DNA of 64,000 nt. It comes from Neobacillus endophyticus (lineage in GTDB: Bacteria > Bacillota > Bacilli > Bacillales > Cytobacillaceae). Each line of letters starts with the position of its first letter. Within the stretch, counting starts at the first letter, position 1. Position numbers and translations under genes: made by a program. Positions 17,990 to 29,864 of this stretch are shown piece after piece. The stretch lies in assembly GCF_013248975.1 (NCBI RefSeq), contig NZ_JABRWH010000001.1:930001-994000 (forward strand). Direction: 5' to 3'. Below the pieces are notes generated by a model. It did not search any database and had not been told where the DNA came from. It saw nothing but the letters and a program-made list of their open reading frames with translations.

Positions 17990-18175
17990 TCGTCCCTCCA
18001 ATTGAAATCTATGAAAATGAAAATACTCATCACAAACTATTCCAGTAATCTACCATAAATAAACCCAACCTAAAGAATACCCCATTTCCAAAACAGAATC
18101 AAAACATTTCACCAAAACACAAATCCCCCAACGCCAAATTCATAATGACAACCACTTCATAATGTGGTAGTATTC

Positions 18176-18279
18176 GGTGTCAGGCACCGCTCGTGGACAA
18201 AACCCTCATTTTGTCCGTCCTGGGTGGACACATGCTTGTATTGTGCGGAGCAGTGCTTGAAGGAGCGGTGCCTGGCACC
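18176..18279. repeat. GGTGTCAGGCACC-family element, long form flanked by inverted copies
   Basis: GGTGTCAGGCACC at 18176-18188, then GGACAAAA...TTTTGTCC and GGGTGGACACATG, closed by the inverted-type copy GGTGCCTGGCACC at 18267-18279. It occupies much of the manA-manR divergent region. Confidence 0.85.
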
Positions 18280-18344
18280 CTATAAGGAATATGCTCAAAA
18301 TTCACACCGAAGTTGGTGTAAAGATAAGGTGAGGTGAGGTTTCC

Positions 18345-20285
18345 ATGAATGAGCGGCAGAGGGCGATGCTGATGATTTTGCTGGAATCGCGGGGATTTTT
18401 GTCGTCACAGGTGATTGCGGATCAGCTGGGTTGTTCCGAGAAGACGGTTCGGAATGATTCAAAGGTGCTTGATCAGTGGCTGCAGCAGCATACGAATGTG
18501 GCACTTGTGAGAAAGCCAAATATTGGCATCAAGCTGGAAGTCAGTGAATCTGAACGGCAATCACTGCTGAAATCCTTCTTTCACACCCATGGTGCAAAAG
18601 AAGAAGTGGCAGAAAACCAGCGGGCCACAGCCATTCTAAAATGGCTGCTTGTCGACAAAAAGCCATTAACCCTTCAAAAACTCGCTGAAAAATTCTATGT
18701 AAACAAAGCGGTTATCAAAAAAGACCTAGAAAAAATCGAAGCTTTTTTAGCAGAATCTGGACTAACTTTATCAGCTAAAAAGAAATTGGGAATTGAAGTG
18801 GAGGGAACTGAGCAATACTGGCGCCTGGCCATCTCAAAACTCCCCGACTTTCTTAAAACGACATCCACTCTTAAAGCTAAAGAATTTTGGCGGCAGCTAT
18901 TTGCGCTTCAAGACATCGAAACAGTACAGCACACCTTGACTGCCTTCAATCTGACACTTGCCAATCCCTATACTGAGGAAACATTGCAAAGTTTGACCGT
19001 ACATATTCTGATCGCGATAAAACGTTTAAAGTCAGGCAGTCCTATATCCCTAACAGAGCAGGAAATGACCAGATTGAAGCAGCAAATAGAATACGATTTT
19101 GCTAGAACGATTATCAGAAAACTGGAACCACCTTTTGCGGTTCATGTTCCTGATCGTGAAATCGCCTATATTTCCCTTTATTTTCTAGGCGGTAAAACCG
19201 AAAATATGCAAATTGAAAAAAATAATCTGGACGAAGATGTACAAGCAATCACCGCTGAACTCATCGATCATCTTTCCATCCGAATGAATATTGATTTCTC
19301 ATTGGATGATGAACTAAGGACAGGACTGCATATCCATCTGCAATCCGCGATCAATCGAATCCGCTTCGGTTTAAACATGAAAAACCCTATTCTGGAAGAC
19401 ATAAAACGAATGTTCCATTATTTATTTGATGCCATTATCCACGAATTGGTAATGATGAATCAGAAGCGTTCCTTGAAAATCTCTGAGGAAGAGGCCGCAT
19501 ACCTCACCCTTCACTTTCAAGCGTCCATTGAGCGGCTTCAGAAAAAAAGCGGCAGCAACAAAAAAGCCATCATCGTCTGTCCAATGGGAATCGGTGCATC
19601 AGCACTGCTAAGAACCAAGCTGGAAAGGAAATTTCATTCATTGGATATTATCAACAGCGTATCCATCGCCAAAATGAAGCAGTACTCAGCAGCTGATCTG
19701 GATTTTATTATTACAACCGTGCCGATTGAACATCCAACGATTCCAGTAATTCAAGTAACCCCACTCTTGTCTCCTGTGGAAGAAGACAAGCTGCAAGAAT
19801 TTATTACAGAGCTTAATCACAACACTGAAATGGAAGCGCTTCAATCCGATAACCGTTTTCCGGCCTTGCATGCCCTAATTAAGCCAGAACTGATCTGGAT
19901 CGGACTGGATTTCAGCCACCCATATGAGGTCATTGAGGCTATTACGACCAAATTAGTCACAAAAGGCTATGTGGAAACAGACTATATTGAATCTGCAATG
20001 ATCCGCGAACAGCATTCCTCCACCAATATCGGAGGCGGCATCGCCATTCCTCATGGGGACCCTTCCTATATAAAAAAATCAGCGATCGCGGTTGGGGTGC
20101 TAAAAAGACCGCTGCTATGGGGAAAGGAATATGTCTCACTTGTCCTTGTGCTGGCAACAAAACATGAAGATTATGCAACAACAAAAGGACTATTCTCGGA
20201 CATCGGCTTCTTATGCGATCATCCCTTAACATTAACGACATTAGTCAAACAAAAAACACCTGAGGACTTCCTGAAAAACCTTTAA
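18345..20285 (+). CDS. manR: PRD-containing transcriptional activator with PTS EIIB- and EIIA-like domains (ManR type)
   Basis: 646-aa regulator of PTS operons. N-terminal helix-turn-helix domains (about 1-160; SSQVIADQLGCSEKTVRNDSK), two PRDs (about 175-400), an EIIB-like domain with its cysteine in VCPMGIGASALL (about 410), and an EIIA-Fru-like domain with histidine in GGGIAIPHGDP (about 565). Phosphorylation of these sites by PTS enzymes signals substrate and carbon status. GGTGAGG precedes the ATG at 18345. The layout matches B. subtilis ManR; LicR and MtlR share it, but the adjacent manA and Fru-type PTS favour mannose or fructose. Confidence 0.87.
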   Translation: MNERQRAMLMILLESRGFLSSQVIADQLGCSEKTVRNDSKVLDQWLQQHTNVALVRKPNIGIKLEVSESERQSLLKSFFHTHGAKEEVAENQRATAILKWLLVDKKPLTLQKLAEKFYVNKAVIKKDLEKIEAFLAESGLTLSAKKKLGIEVEGTEQYWRLAISKLPDFLKTTSTLKAKEFWRQLFALQDIETVQHTLTAFNLTLANPYTEETLQSLTVHILIAIKRLKSGSPISLTEQEMTRLKQQIEYDFARTIIRKLEPPFAVHVPDREIAYISLYFLGGKTENMQIEKNNLDEDVQAITAELIDHLSIRMNIDFSLDDELRTGLHIHLQSAINRIRFGLNMKNPILEDIKRMFHYLFDAIIHELVMMNQKRSLKISEEEAAYLTLHFQASIERLQKKSGSNKKAIIVCPMGIGASALLRTKLERKFHSLDIINSVSIAKMKQYSAADLDFIITTVPIEHPTIPVIQVTPLLSPVEEDKLQEFITELNHNTEMEALQSDNRFPALHALIKPELIWIGLDFSHPYEVIEAITTKLVTKGYVETDYIESAMIREQHSSTNIGGGIAIPHGDPSYIKKSAIAVGVLKRPLLWGKEYVSLVLVLATKHEDYATTKGLFSDIGFLCDHPLTLTTLVKQKTPEDFLKNL

Positions 20286-20371
20286 GAAAAGCTCGTTATA
20301 TTTGGGCTGCTGCGGCGTTTCTCTTCTTAAAACAAATTTTTCCGGATATTGCGGTAAATATTCATCCTTTT

Positions 20372-20385
20372 TGAAATCGATTTCA
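20372..20385. promoter_or_regulatory. Perfect cre (CcpA) site before the mannose/fructose PTS genes
   Basis: TGAAATCGATTTCA fits the TGWAANCGNTNWCA consensus at every position and is fully palindromic. A TATAAA -10-like hexamer lies at 20390-20395, so CcpA bound here would block transcription of the PTS genes when glucose is present. Confidence 0.8.
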
Positions 20386-20433
20386 GTTGTATAAATAGTA
20401 CATAACAACAATTTGAAAACGGGAGTTGAGTAT

Positions 20434-21831
20434 ATGAAGCTTTTAGCCATTACCTCATGTCCAAATGGTATTGCTCACACGTACATGGCTGCTGAAAACC
20501 TCCAAAAAGCAGCAGAGAAGCTCGGACACCAAATAAAGGTTGAAACCCAAGGCTCCATTGGTGTGGAAAATGAGCTGACGGAAAAAGAAATTCAGGAAGC
20601 AGATGGTATCATCATCGCCGCCGATAAAACCGTTGATAAATCGCGATTCGCCGGCAAAAAAGTGTTAGTAACTGGTGTTCAAGACGGAATTCGCAAGCCA
20701 GAGGAACTCATTGAAAAAGTTCTTTCCAATGCCGTTCATGTTTATAACGACAACGGATTAAAATCTGTAGCCGAACTGAAAAAAGAAATGAAAGACAAGC
20801 AAAATCCCATTTACCGACACTTAATGAACGGGGTCTCCTACATGATTCCATTCGTTGTCGTCGGCGGGATCTTAATCGCCTTGGCACTTGGACTTGGCGG
20901 TCATCCAACCGCTAAAGGGATGCAGGTAGATCCAAACTCCATTTGGAATTCTGTGCTCAACGTTGGTGCAGCCTCATTTGGATTTATGGTTCCGATTTTA
21001 GCAGGCTTTATCGCTTTTAGTATTGCTGACCGCCCAGGGTTAGTGCCTGGTATGGTCGGCGGCTGGATTGCCGCACACGGAGAGTTTTATCATAGCACAG
21101 CAGGTGCAGGGTTCCTCGGCGGTATTGTCGCTGGCTTTATTGCCGGCTATTTGGCAAAATGGATTAAGAGCTGGAAAGTGCCAAAAATGGTTCAGCCGAT
21201 TATGCCCATTCTGATTATCCCGATTTTAACAACCGCAATTGTTGCAGCTATTTTCATCTTTATACTTGGTCAGCCAATTGCTGCGGTATTTACCGCTTTG
21301 ACTCATTTCTTAAACAGCATGCAAGGCGCAAGCTCTATTGTTCTAGCTTTAATTCTAGGAGCCATGATTGCTTTTGACATGGGTGGACCAGTGAACAAGG
21401 TTGCCTTCCTGTTCGGCTCTGCAATGATTGCTTCTGGAAATTACACCATTATGGGACCAATTGCAGCAGCCATCTGTATCCCGCCAATCGGTATGGGACT
21501 TGCTACATTGTTAAATAAGAAAAAATATGAAGAAGCTGAAAAAGAAGCCGGTAAAGCCGCTTTCTTCATGGGACTATTCGGAATTACAGAAGGAGCGATT
21601 CCGTTTGCTGCCAAAGATCCGCTTCGCGTCATTCCAAGTATTATGGTTGGCTCCATGGTGGGTTCCGTTATTGCCATGCTTGGCCATGTTGGCGACCACG
21701 TACCGCACGGTGGATTGATTGTAGCCGTATTAGGAGCCATTGACAATGTCGTGATGTTCTTAATCGCCATTGTTGTCGGGATCTTTGTCACAGCGTTAAT
21801 GGTAAATGCTCTTAAAAAGAATGTGGAGTGA
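20434..21831 (+). CDS. PTS fructose/mannose-family EIIBC component
   Basis: Imports and phosphorylates a hexose, probably mannose or fructose; 465 aa. The EIIB-Fru domain has its phosphocysteine in AITSCPNGIAHTYMAAE (about residue 9). EIIC starts near 125 with about nine membrane segments, including GGWIAAHGEFYHSTAGAGFLGG, AFDMGGPVNKVAF and GITEGAIPFAAKDP. GGGAG lies 8 bases before the ATG at 20434; the TTG at 20413 is rejected. In B. subtilis ManP the EIIA is fused at the C-terminus; here it is a separate gene 5 bases downstream. Mannose is inferred from ManR and ManA next door. Confidence 0.9.
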   Translation: MKLLAITSCPNGIAHTYMAAENLQKAAEKLGHQIKVETQGSIGVENELTEKEIQEADGIIIAADKTVDKSRFAGKKVLVTGVQDGIRKPEELIEKVLSNAVHVYNDNGLKSVAELKKEMKDKQNPIYRHLMNGVSYMIPFVVVGGILIALALGLGGHPTAKGMQVDPNSIWNSVLNVGAASFGFMVPILAGFIAFSIADRPGLVPGMVGGWIAAHGEFYHSTAGAGFLGGIVAGFIAGYLAKWIKSWKVPKMVQPIMPILIIPILTTAIVAAIFIFILGQPIAAVFTALTHFLNSMQGASSIVLALILGAMIAFDMGGPVNKVAFLFGSAMIASGNYTIMGPIAAAICIPPIGMGLATLLNKKKYEEAEKEAGKAAFFMGLFGITEGAIPFAAKDPLRVIPSIMVGSMVGSVIAMLGHVGDHVPHGGLIVAVLGAIDNVVMFLIAIVVGIFVTALMVNALKKNVE

Positions 21832-21836
21832 TTAAG

Positions 21837-22292
21837 ATGAAACTAACAGATTTAATCAGCTTGGAACTAATTGATACAGACGTCAAAGGCAGCTCGAAAG
21901 AATCTGTTATCGATGAAATGATTGAAAAATTAGAGCAGTCTGGCGGAATTAATTCCAAACGCAAATTTAAAAAAGCGATTTTAGCACGTGAAAAAGAAAG
22001 CACTACTGGAATTGGCTTTTCGATTGCCATTCCACATGGTAAATCTAAAGCTGTCGTGAAACCTTCTGTCGTCTTCGGCTTGAAAAAATCAGGCGTTGAC
22101 TGGGAAAGCTACGACGGGACACCAGCCAAAATCATCTTTATGATTGCCGTTCCGGAAGATGCTGCCGGAAACGATCATCTAAAAATCCTGCAATTACTCT
22201 CACGTAAATTAATGAACGAAGAATACAGACAGCAGCTACTTGCCGTCAATACAAAAGAGCAGGCATATGAGCTTTTGGGGCAGATTGAATAG
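21837..22292 (+). CDS. PTS fructose/mannose-family EIIA component
   Basis: Cytosolic phosphocarrier of 151 aa that takes phosphate from HPr and passes it to the EIIB domain of the preceding protein. The active histidine is in GIGFSIAIPHGKSKAV (about residue 65). VFGLKKSGVDW and IFMIAVPEDAAGNDHLKIL are typical EIIA-Fru segments. The ATG at 21837 is preceded by GGAG, 8 bases, overlapping the end of the EIIBC gene region, so the two are co-translated. A strong terminator follows. Confidence 0.93.
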   Translation: MKLTDLISLELIDTDVKGSSKESVIDEMIEKLEQSGGINSKRKFKKAILAREKESTTGIGFSIAIPHGKSKAVVKPSVVFGLKKSGVDWESYDGTPAKIIFMIAVPEDAAGNDHLKILQLLSRKLMNEEYRQQLLAVNTKEQAYELLGQIE

Positions 22293-22308
22293 AAGATTTT
22301 TAATGGAG

Positions 22309-22343
22309 AAAGGTCCAATTCTAAATGAATTGGGCCTTTTTTA
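22309..22343 (+). terminator. Terminator of the mannose/fructose PTS operon
   Basis: AAAGGTCCAATTC / GAATTGGGCCTTT with a T-tract. Confidence 0.9.
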
Positions 22344-22419
22344 GGAATTTGCAGGCAGCGAGCATACCTACCCGCACACCCCATTTTCTTTACTCCCATC
22401 CCATGCGCACCTTAAAGAA

Positions 22420-22559
22420 AACTCACCATCTGACGAGCCTGTTAGGGCGAAGAAAGAGGCGTAGTTCGCCGAAAAGCACAGCTTTTCGACTGCGAGTCTA
22501 ATGCTCACGAAGCATTCCTTAGTGGACTTTTGCCTGATAAGAATGCTTTTCTATCGGCA
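22420..22559 (+). ncRNA. Structured ~145-bp intergenic element, copy B
   Basis: Shares with copy A (10957-11104) the blocks TTAGGGCGAAGA, AGAGGCGTAGTTCG, CGAAAAGCACAGCTT, CGACTGCGA, CGAAGCAT and GCCTGATA. Its CGAAAAGC-aca-GCTTTTCG hairpin is perfect where copy A has one mismatch, and AATGCT...AGCATT replaces GATGCTT...AAGCATC, a pattern suggesting selection on pairing. The outer closing helix is weaker than in copy A. Confidence 0.55.
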
Positions 22560-22561
22560 AA

Positions 22562-22594
22562 AAAGAGACTGAAATCTTCCAGTCCCTCTCTTCT
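22562..22594 (-). terminator. Terminator of the 46-aa protein gene
   Basis: On the minus strand GGGACTG-gaagattt-CAGTCTC followed by TTTTTTG. Confidence 0.75.
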
Positions 22595-22597
22595 ACT

Positions 22598-22738
22598 TTA
22601 TTGCCCATCTGCCCCGTTCGGAGTGCCTCTTCTTATATGACCATTATCAAAGTTGTTTTTCCGAAGGTCCTTGACTTTATCATTTAAGAGCTTCTTTTGA
22701 TCGACTTCTGGTGAGGGCGTTTGTTTATCTTTTGCCAC
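22598..22738 (-). CDS. Small hydrophilic protein (46 aa), unknown function
   Basis: The GTG at 22738 has an excellent AAAGGAGG site 8 bases upstream. The product is Lys/Asp/Asn-rich (starting MAKDKQTPSPEVDQKKLLND), soluble, with no signal or membrane segment. A longer frame to 22795 lacks a site and would encode a Cys-bearing extension; it is rejected. It follows lacZ on the same strand by 80 bases and has its own terminator. I do not recognise a family; the composition resembles small sporulation- or stress-associated Bacillus proteins, but that is only an impression. Confidence 0.7.
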   Translation of the reverse strand: MAKDKQTPSPEVDQKKLLNDKVKDLRKNNFDNGHIRRGTPNGADGQ

Positions 22739-22818
22739 TCCAAAAACCTCCTTTGCCTGTAAAAATAAACACCCTCTTATTTTGCATTTTTTCAATAAAA
22801 ATAATCAGCTTGCCAGCA

Positions 22819-25899
<3,081 letters not shown>

Positions 25900-25969
25900 T
25901 TAATTCTATTTAAACATAGGGCGGGCAGACTCACTATTGTTTTTGTAAAAATTGTTCAAAACTTTTTTA

Positions 25970-26172
25970 CCCCTGGTGACAAGGCTGTTATGGTCACCCA
26001 AACACCTGTTAAAGGAACAGCAACGATCTATGGGGCAATCGGTGATGCTTTCACATGGCTAGGCATCCTGTTTCTCTTGGTGCTGCTAGTATGGTCAAGA
26101 ACACTCCGTGCTTCTTCCGCTTCAGATCGAAAAAATGGCATTCTCCTAAACGTAAATGAACCTCACTCCTAA
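25970..26172 (+). pseudogene. Possible C-terminal remnant of an apolipoprotein N-acyltransferase-like gene
   Basis: The last ~65 codons of a plus-strand frame encode VTQTPVKGTATIYGAIGDAF followed by a hydrophobic helix (TWLGILFLLVLLVW) and a basic tail. The pattern of a variable loop, T-x-Y-x-x-x-GD and Trp before a terminal membrane helix resembles the C-terminus of Lnt-type N-acyltransferases. No matching upstream part exists: lacZ starts at 25875 on the other strand. It keeps a terminator after its stop. Alternatively it is a chance membrane-like frame. Confidence 0.35.
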
Positions 26173-26198
26173 ACACACTGGGAGTGAGGTCTTGTTTT
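26159..26198. terminator. Hairpin/terminator between the Lnt-like remnant and the GGDEF-EAL gene
   Basis: CCTCACTCC-taaacacact-GGGAGTGAGG with TCTTGTTTT after it on the plus strand; it could also end the minus-strand GGDEF-EAL transcript. Confidence 0.65.
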
Positions 26199-26204
26199 AT
26201 CACA

Positions 26205-28460
26205 TTAGCCTAATGTTACTTTAGTAAAGTCATTTGTTATGAGCATTTGTTCAAAGATTTCTGAGTCAACCGGTTTGGAGAATAAGTAACCTTGACCGAT
26301 TCGGCAGCCTTTCTCAAGAAGGGAGTTCATTTGGTATTCATGTTCAATCCCCTCTGCCACAACACTGAGATGTAAACTCAAGCCTAAATCGATAATCGTT
26401 TTGACCATGGATTGCTGACTGGTGTTTTCCATATCATCAATAAACGACTTATCAATTTTGATTGTATCAATCGGCAGTTTTTGTAAAACATGCAAAGAAG
26501 AATATCCTGTTCCAAAATCATCAATGGATGTTTTAACGCCGATTTGCCGCAAGCCTTGTAATACCTCGGTGCTTTCCTTTATATTTTGCATAATGCTTTC
26601 CGTAATCTCCAGCTCCAAGAATTGCGGCGGAAGCTTCGTTTCCTGCAATACTTTCTTCACCACCATGGGAAAATTACTGTGCTGGAACTGGCGGACAGAT
26701 ACGTTGACAGACACACATAATGGCGGGTAACCCTTTGATTGCCAGATCATATTTTGTCTGCAAGCCTCATTCAATACCCATTCGCCAATGGATACAATCT
26801 GACCCGTTTCCTCAGCAATTGGAATAAATTCCAGTGGAGATACCCAGCCCAGTTCTGGATGTTTCCAACGAAGCAAAGCCTCCATTCCAATTAACTTCTT
26901 TGTTGCTAAATCCACTTTTGGCTGATAGAAAAGGAAGATCTGATTCTGATCAATTGCCTTTCTTAACTCATTTTCCAATCTCATTTTTCGGATCAGCGTT
27001 TTATTTAATTCATTATTGAAAAAAACGAATCTATTTTTTCCGTTTTCCTTTGCCAAATACATTGCAGCGTCCGCATGTTTCAGCAGGTCTTCACCGCTTT
27101 CTGGAAAAATACTGATTCCGATACTCGGAGTGACCAAGATTTCGTAGCCATTCACTATAAACGGACTTTGGAAATTTTTCAAAATGTTTTTGGCTGTCAA
27201 GGCACATTTCATTTCGGTCGCGTCCGGCAGGATCATGACAAATTCATCTCCACCCAGCCGGTAAATTAGAGTTTCATTGTCTAATGACTGCTTTAACCGT
27301 TCTGAGGACTTAATCAAAATCCGGTCTCCTACATGATGGCCGAGCGTATCATTGACCACTTTAAATCGATCGAGATCAATTAATAACATAGCCACACTGT
27401 TTTTATGATTATTTTTCATCATATATTTTCTTAAGTCCTCGGCAAAACTTGCCCGGTTATTCAGACCTGTCAGCGGATCATGATGCGCCAAATATCTGTA
27501 TTCATCTACCAGCTTATTATTCCTTTTAATGATCATTAGCTGACGCCCAATAGTCATCAGAAAACTGATAAGTAAGCCAATAGTTAGTGCATCATATTTC
27601 CAACGATAGTCGATAGAAACTAATAGAATCAGAAAAACAATGCTTAAATAGGGGAAAACAATTTCTTTTCCTTTAAAGGGGTTTTGAATTTCCCATACGA
27701 TCTCTTTTTTACTTTTCTCCGCGTAAAATCCTGCGAAGCCAATTAACAGCAGAGAAACTTGCCAAATAATATCTGGAATCCCACCTGCGCGATATGTACC
27801 CTTAATGGTCATATACATGTAAGCAAAATCAGAAATGACTTGAAGGGTAAACCCATATAGAAGTAACAACAGCAGTTCCTTTCCCTTACTTTGCTGTACT
27901 AGATAGTAAAGAAAAGTCACCACAAACAAAATACTAAAATCGGTAATAGGATACGACAACAGCGTTATTGTCACAGGGAATGAATGATTGGAAAACGTGA
28001 TCGGATTGATAAGATATTGTACAACCATGGCAGCAACCGTTATCATGAACACCAAAATATTAAATAGATAGGTACTAGCCGAACCTGACGTGCTGATTTC
28101 TTTCATCTTATAGAGCAATGCCGCCAAAAATAAGCAATTTGATATTCCCCAGATAAATATAGACGGACTAGGAAATATAGTATCGCCAAGTGTAAGCTGG
28201 ACATAGAGCCAGTTAAAATTAGCTACCAGGTACACTAACATGCCTAAACTCAATAACAGCCAAAAAATTCTCGATTTACCAGAAAAACTTAAGTACGCTT
28301 TAAATAGGCCAATAAAACTAAAAGTAACCGCAAACATTTCTAGTACATTGACAGCAAGGGATCTGACCCATTCATTTCCCCAAAATAGATAATCCCATCC
28401 AAGTAACACAGCAATGTTCACAACTAAAATTAGTTTGGGTAACCGTCCGATCTTTAACAT
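26205..28460 (-). CDS. Membrane GGDEF-EAL protein (c-di-GMP turnover) under a c-di-GMP riboswitch
   Basis: 751 aa. About ten hydrophobic helices (1-310) form a membrane sensor with no recognised named domain. A GGDEF domain follows (about 325-490; HHDPLTGLNNRASFAEDL, LIDLDRFKVVNDTLGHH, intact RLGGDEF) and an EAL domain (about 500-745; GMEALLRW, NVSVRQF, EITES, DDFGTGYSSL, IKIDKSFID, VVAEGIEH). Both catalytic signatures look intact, so it may be bifunctional or regulated toward one activity. The RxxD inhibitory site is absent. GAGGGG precedes the ATG at 28460. The leader carries a c-di-GMP-I aptamer and terminator, giving direct feedback on expression. Confidence 0.92.
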   Translation of the reverse strand: MLKIGRLPKLILVVNIAVLLGWDYLFWGNEWVRSLAVNVLEMFAVTFSFIGLFKAYLSFSGKSRIFWLLLSLGMLVYLVANFNWLYVQLTLGDTIFPSPSIFIWGISNCLFLAALLYKMKEISTSGSASTYLFNILVFMITVAAMVVQYLINPITFSNHSFPVTITLLSYPITDFSILFVVTFLYYLVQQSKGKELLLLLLYGFTLQVISDFAYMYMTIKGTYRAGGIPDIIWQVSLLLIGFAGFYAEKSKKEIVWEIQNPFKGKEIVFPYLSIVFLILLVSIDYRWKYDALTIGLLISFLMTIGRQLMIIKRNNKLVDEYRYLAHHDPLTGLNNRASFAEDLRKYMMKNNHKNSVAMLLIDLDRFKVVNDTLGHHVGDRILIKSSERLKQSLDNETLIYRLGGDEFVMILPDATEMKCALTAKNILKNFQSPFIVNGYEILVTPSIGISIFPESGEDLLKHADAAMYLAKENGKNRFVFFNNELNKTLIRKMRLENELRKAIDQNQIFLFYQPKVDLATKKLIGMEALLRWKHPELGWVSPLEFIPIAEETGQIVSIGEWVLNEACRQNMIWQSKGYPPLCVSVNVSVRQFQHSNFPMVVKKVLQETKLPPQFLELEITESIMQNIKESTEVLQGLRQIGVKTSIDDFGTGYSSLHVLQKLPIDTIKIDKSFIDDMENTSQQSMVKTIIDLGLSLHLSVVAEGIEHEYQMNSLLEKGCRIGQGYLFSKPVDSEIFEQMLITNDFTKVTLG

Positions 28461-28529
28461 ATAAGCCCCTCACGATTGTAAAATTAATAGGCAAGAAACA
28501 GTAGAAGGAATAAAACAGGGATTGTAACT

Positions 28530-28566
28530 TAAAAAAGGATTATTTCCCATTGGAAATAACCCTTTA
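28530..28566 (-). terminator. Riboswitch-associated terminator upstream of the GGDEF-EAL gene
   Basis: Reading minus: AAAGGGTTATTTCC-aatg-GGAAATAATCCTTTTTT, about 15 bases after the aptamer. The linker GGAATAAC could pair with GTTATTTCC in the stem as an antiterminator. It lies about 70 bases before the start codon. Confidence 0.85.
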
Positions 28567-28577
28567 AAAACAGTTAT

Positions 28578-28660
28578 TCCTTTGGCAGCCCAGCCGCCAT
28601 AGGTACTCCCTTAGGCCTGAAGCTTTGCGTCCTTATTTTTCAATAAGTTTGCCTTTTCAG
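28578..28660 (-). promoter_or_regulatory. Cyclic di-GMP-I (GEMM) riboswitch aptamer
   Basis: Reading minus, the sequence has GGCAAAC, a CTTATT-GAAA-AATAAG hairpin with a GNRA tetraloop, then GGACGCAAAGC and GGCCTAA in the correct order and spacing, followed by a second hairpin (GCC...GGC) and the closing TGCC. These are the conserved blocks of the GEMM class I c-di-GMP aptamer. It is 120-200 bases upstream of a c-di-GMP synthesis/degradation gene and followed by a terminator, so c-di-GMP should control read-through. On or off direction cannot be read with certainty. Confidence 0.93.
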
Positions 28661-28849
28661 TGAAATGATTCTTTTTTTCTGAAACTAACAGAATGTTCCT
28701 ATCTATTAGTATAGTACTATTTTCTTAAAAAAGAAAACTAATAAATTTTGAATACTCTCTATTTATTTGGACTAGACGTGCTTTTTCCTGACATTTACTT
28801 GCCGTTTTTCATGCTGGAATAAGCGATACTAAAGACCTAATGATCAATA

Positions 28850-28892
28850 AAAAGCCACAAATCTGCGAATTCCAGGTTTGTGGCTTTTATTT
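28850..28892 (-). terminator. Terminator of the lipoprotein gene
   Basis: AAAAGCCACAAA(C/T)C...GTTTGTGGCTTTT stem; on the minus strand it ends in TTTTTATTG. Confidence 0.85.
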
Positions 28893-28905
28893 TCTAGTCC
28901 ATCTG

Positions 28906-29571
28906 TTAATTGAATGTACCTGAGTTAGAGCTCGTGTTGTTGGTGCCGGCATTTCCGCCAGTACCTTGTCCGCCAAAGTTTCGCGGCTGCATGACTCTGA
29001 TTTTGCTAATGGTTTTTCCATCGCTGTTATAATAAATTGATAATGTGCTGCCGACTGTTATATTCTTCAAGCTTACCGTATTTTCAGCCATTCCATTTGT
29101 ACCGCGGGACATGGTCACAATCGTGGTTCCATTCGGAATTGTGATCGTTTGTTCCTTACCGGTATATCTTTGCGTTCTCATGCCGCCATTGCCTCTGGCA
29201 CTGCCATTTCCGCCTGTTGTCGCACTGGAGCCGTTTTGTCCATTGTTTTGATTACTTTGCTGGTTTTGTTGGCCATCTTGTTGGTTCTGACCGTTTTGTT
29301 GATTTTGGCCATTTTGCCAGTTCCCCCGATTTTGACCGTTACGTCCAAACCGTTGCGGCATTTCCATCAGCTTTAAGGTCACTTGATTTCCATTAATGGA
29401 AGCCACTTCTCCATATACATCAGGCTTAGCAAAGCCTTTTGTGCCGCCATTCGCCGCTTGTCCAGATTTATTGGATGTTGCTGACGCTTGCCCTGAACTA
29501 TTGGAACATCCCGCAATAACGAAAATGATTAAGAATGAGATCAGTGTAGTAACGAACGATTTCATCTTCAT
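28906..29571 (-). CDS. Q/N/G-rich lipoprotein, unknown function
   Basis: 221 aa. A lipoprotein signal peptide (FLIIFVIAGCS, lipidated Cys at about 22) is followed by a Ser/Ala/Gly segment. Then comes a short beta-like unit GEVASINGNQVTLKLMEMP, a repetitive Gln/Asn/Gly tract (about 78-130, NGQNQQ-type repeats), and a second beta-like unit (TGKEQTITIPNGTTIVT... TVSLKNITVGSTLSIYY...ISKIRVM). The two folded parts together look like one small OB- or beta-barrel-type domain split by the low-complexity insert. GAGGAG precedes the ATG. It is monocistronic. Similar proteins near efflux or two-component genes are known in Firmicutes, but no function is recognised. Confidence 0.82.
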   Translation of the reverse strand: MKMKSFVTTLISFLIIFVIAGCSNSSGQASATSNKSGQAANGGTKGFAKPDVYGEVASINGNQVTLKLMEMPQRFGRNGQNRGNWQNGQNQQNGQNQQDGQQNQQSNQNNGQNGSSATTGGNGSARGNGGMRTQRYTGKEQTITIPNGTTIVTMSRGTNGMAENTVSLKNITVGSTLSIYYNSDGKTISKIRVMQPRNFGGQGTGGNAGTNNTSSNSGTFN

Positions 29572-29864
29572 GCTCTTATTCTCCTCTTTTAAAAGTGTAC
29601 GCTGGAAAAGTCATTAATGCTGAAACTATTATCGGATTTGATTCTTAACTTTTCCTTAAAACCATTTGATCATAGATTTTAATTCTGCACTTTACGAATG
29701 GAGAACCCAAAAGTGCTTGACTGGCTGCACTGACATTTGGGAAGTACCTCATCTGGACCGTCTATCTTAAAAGATGTCATAGGAATCCCATTTTGGTGGG
29801 ATTCTTTAATAGAAGAATCCTTCAACTGTCTAAGTGTTCGTTATTTTGAAAGGAGATGGATGAG

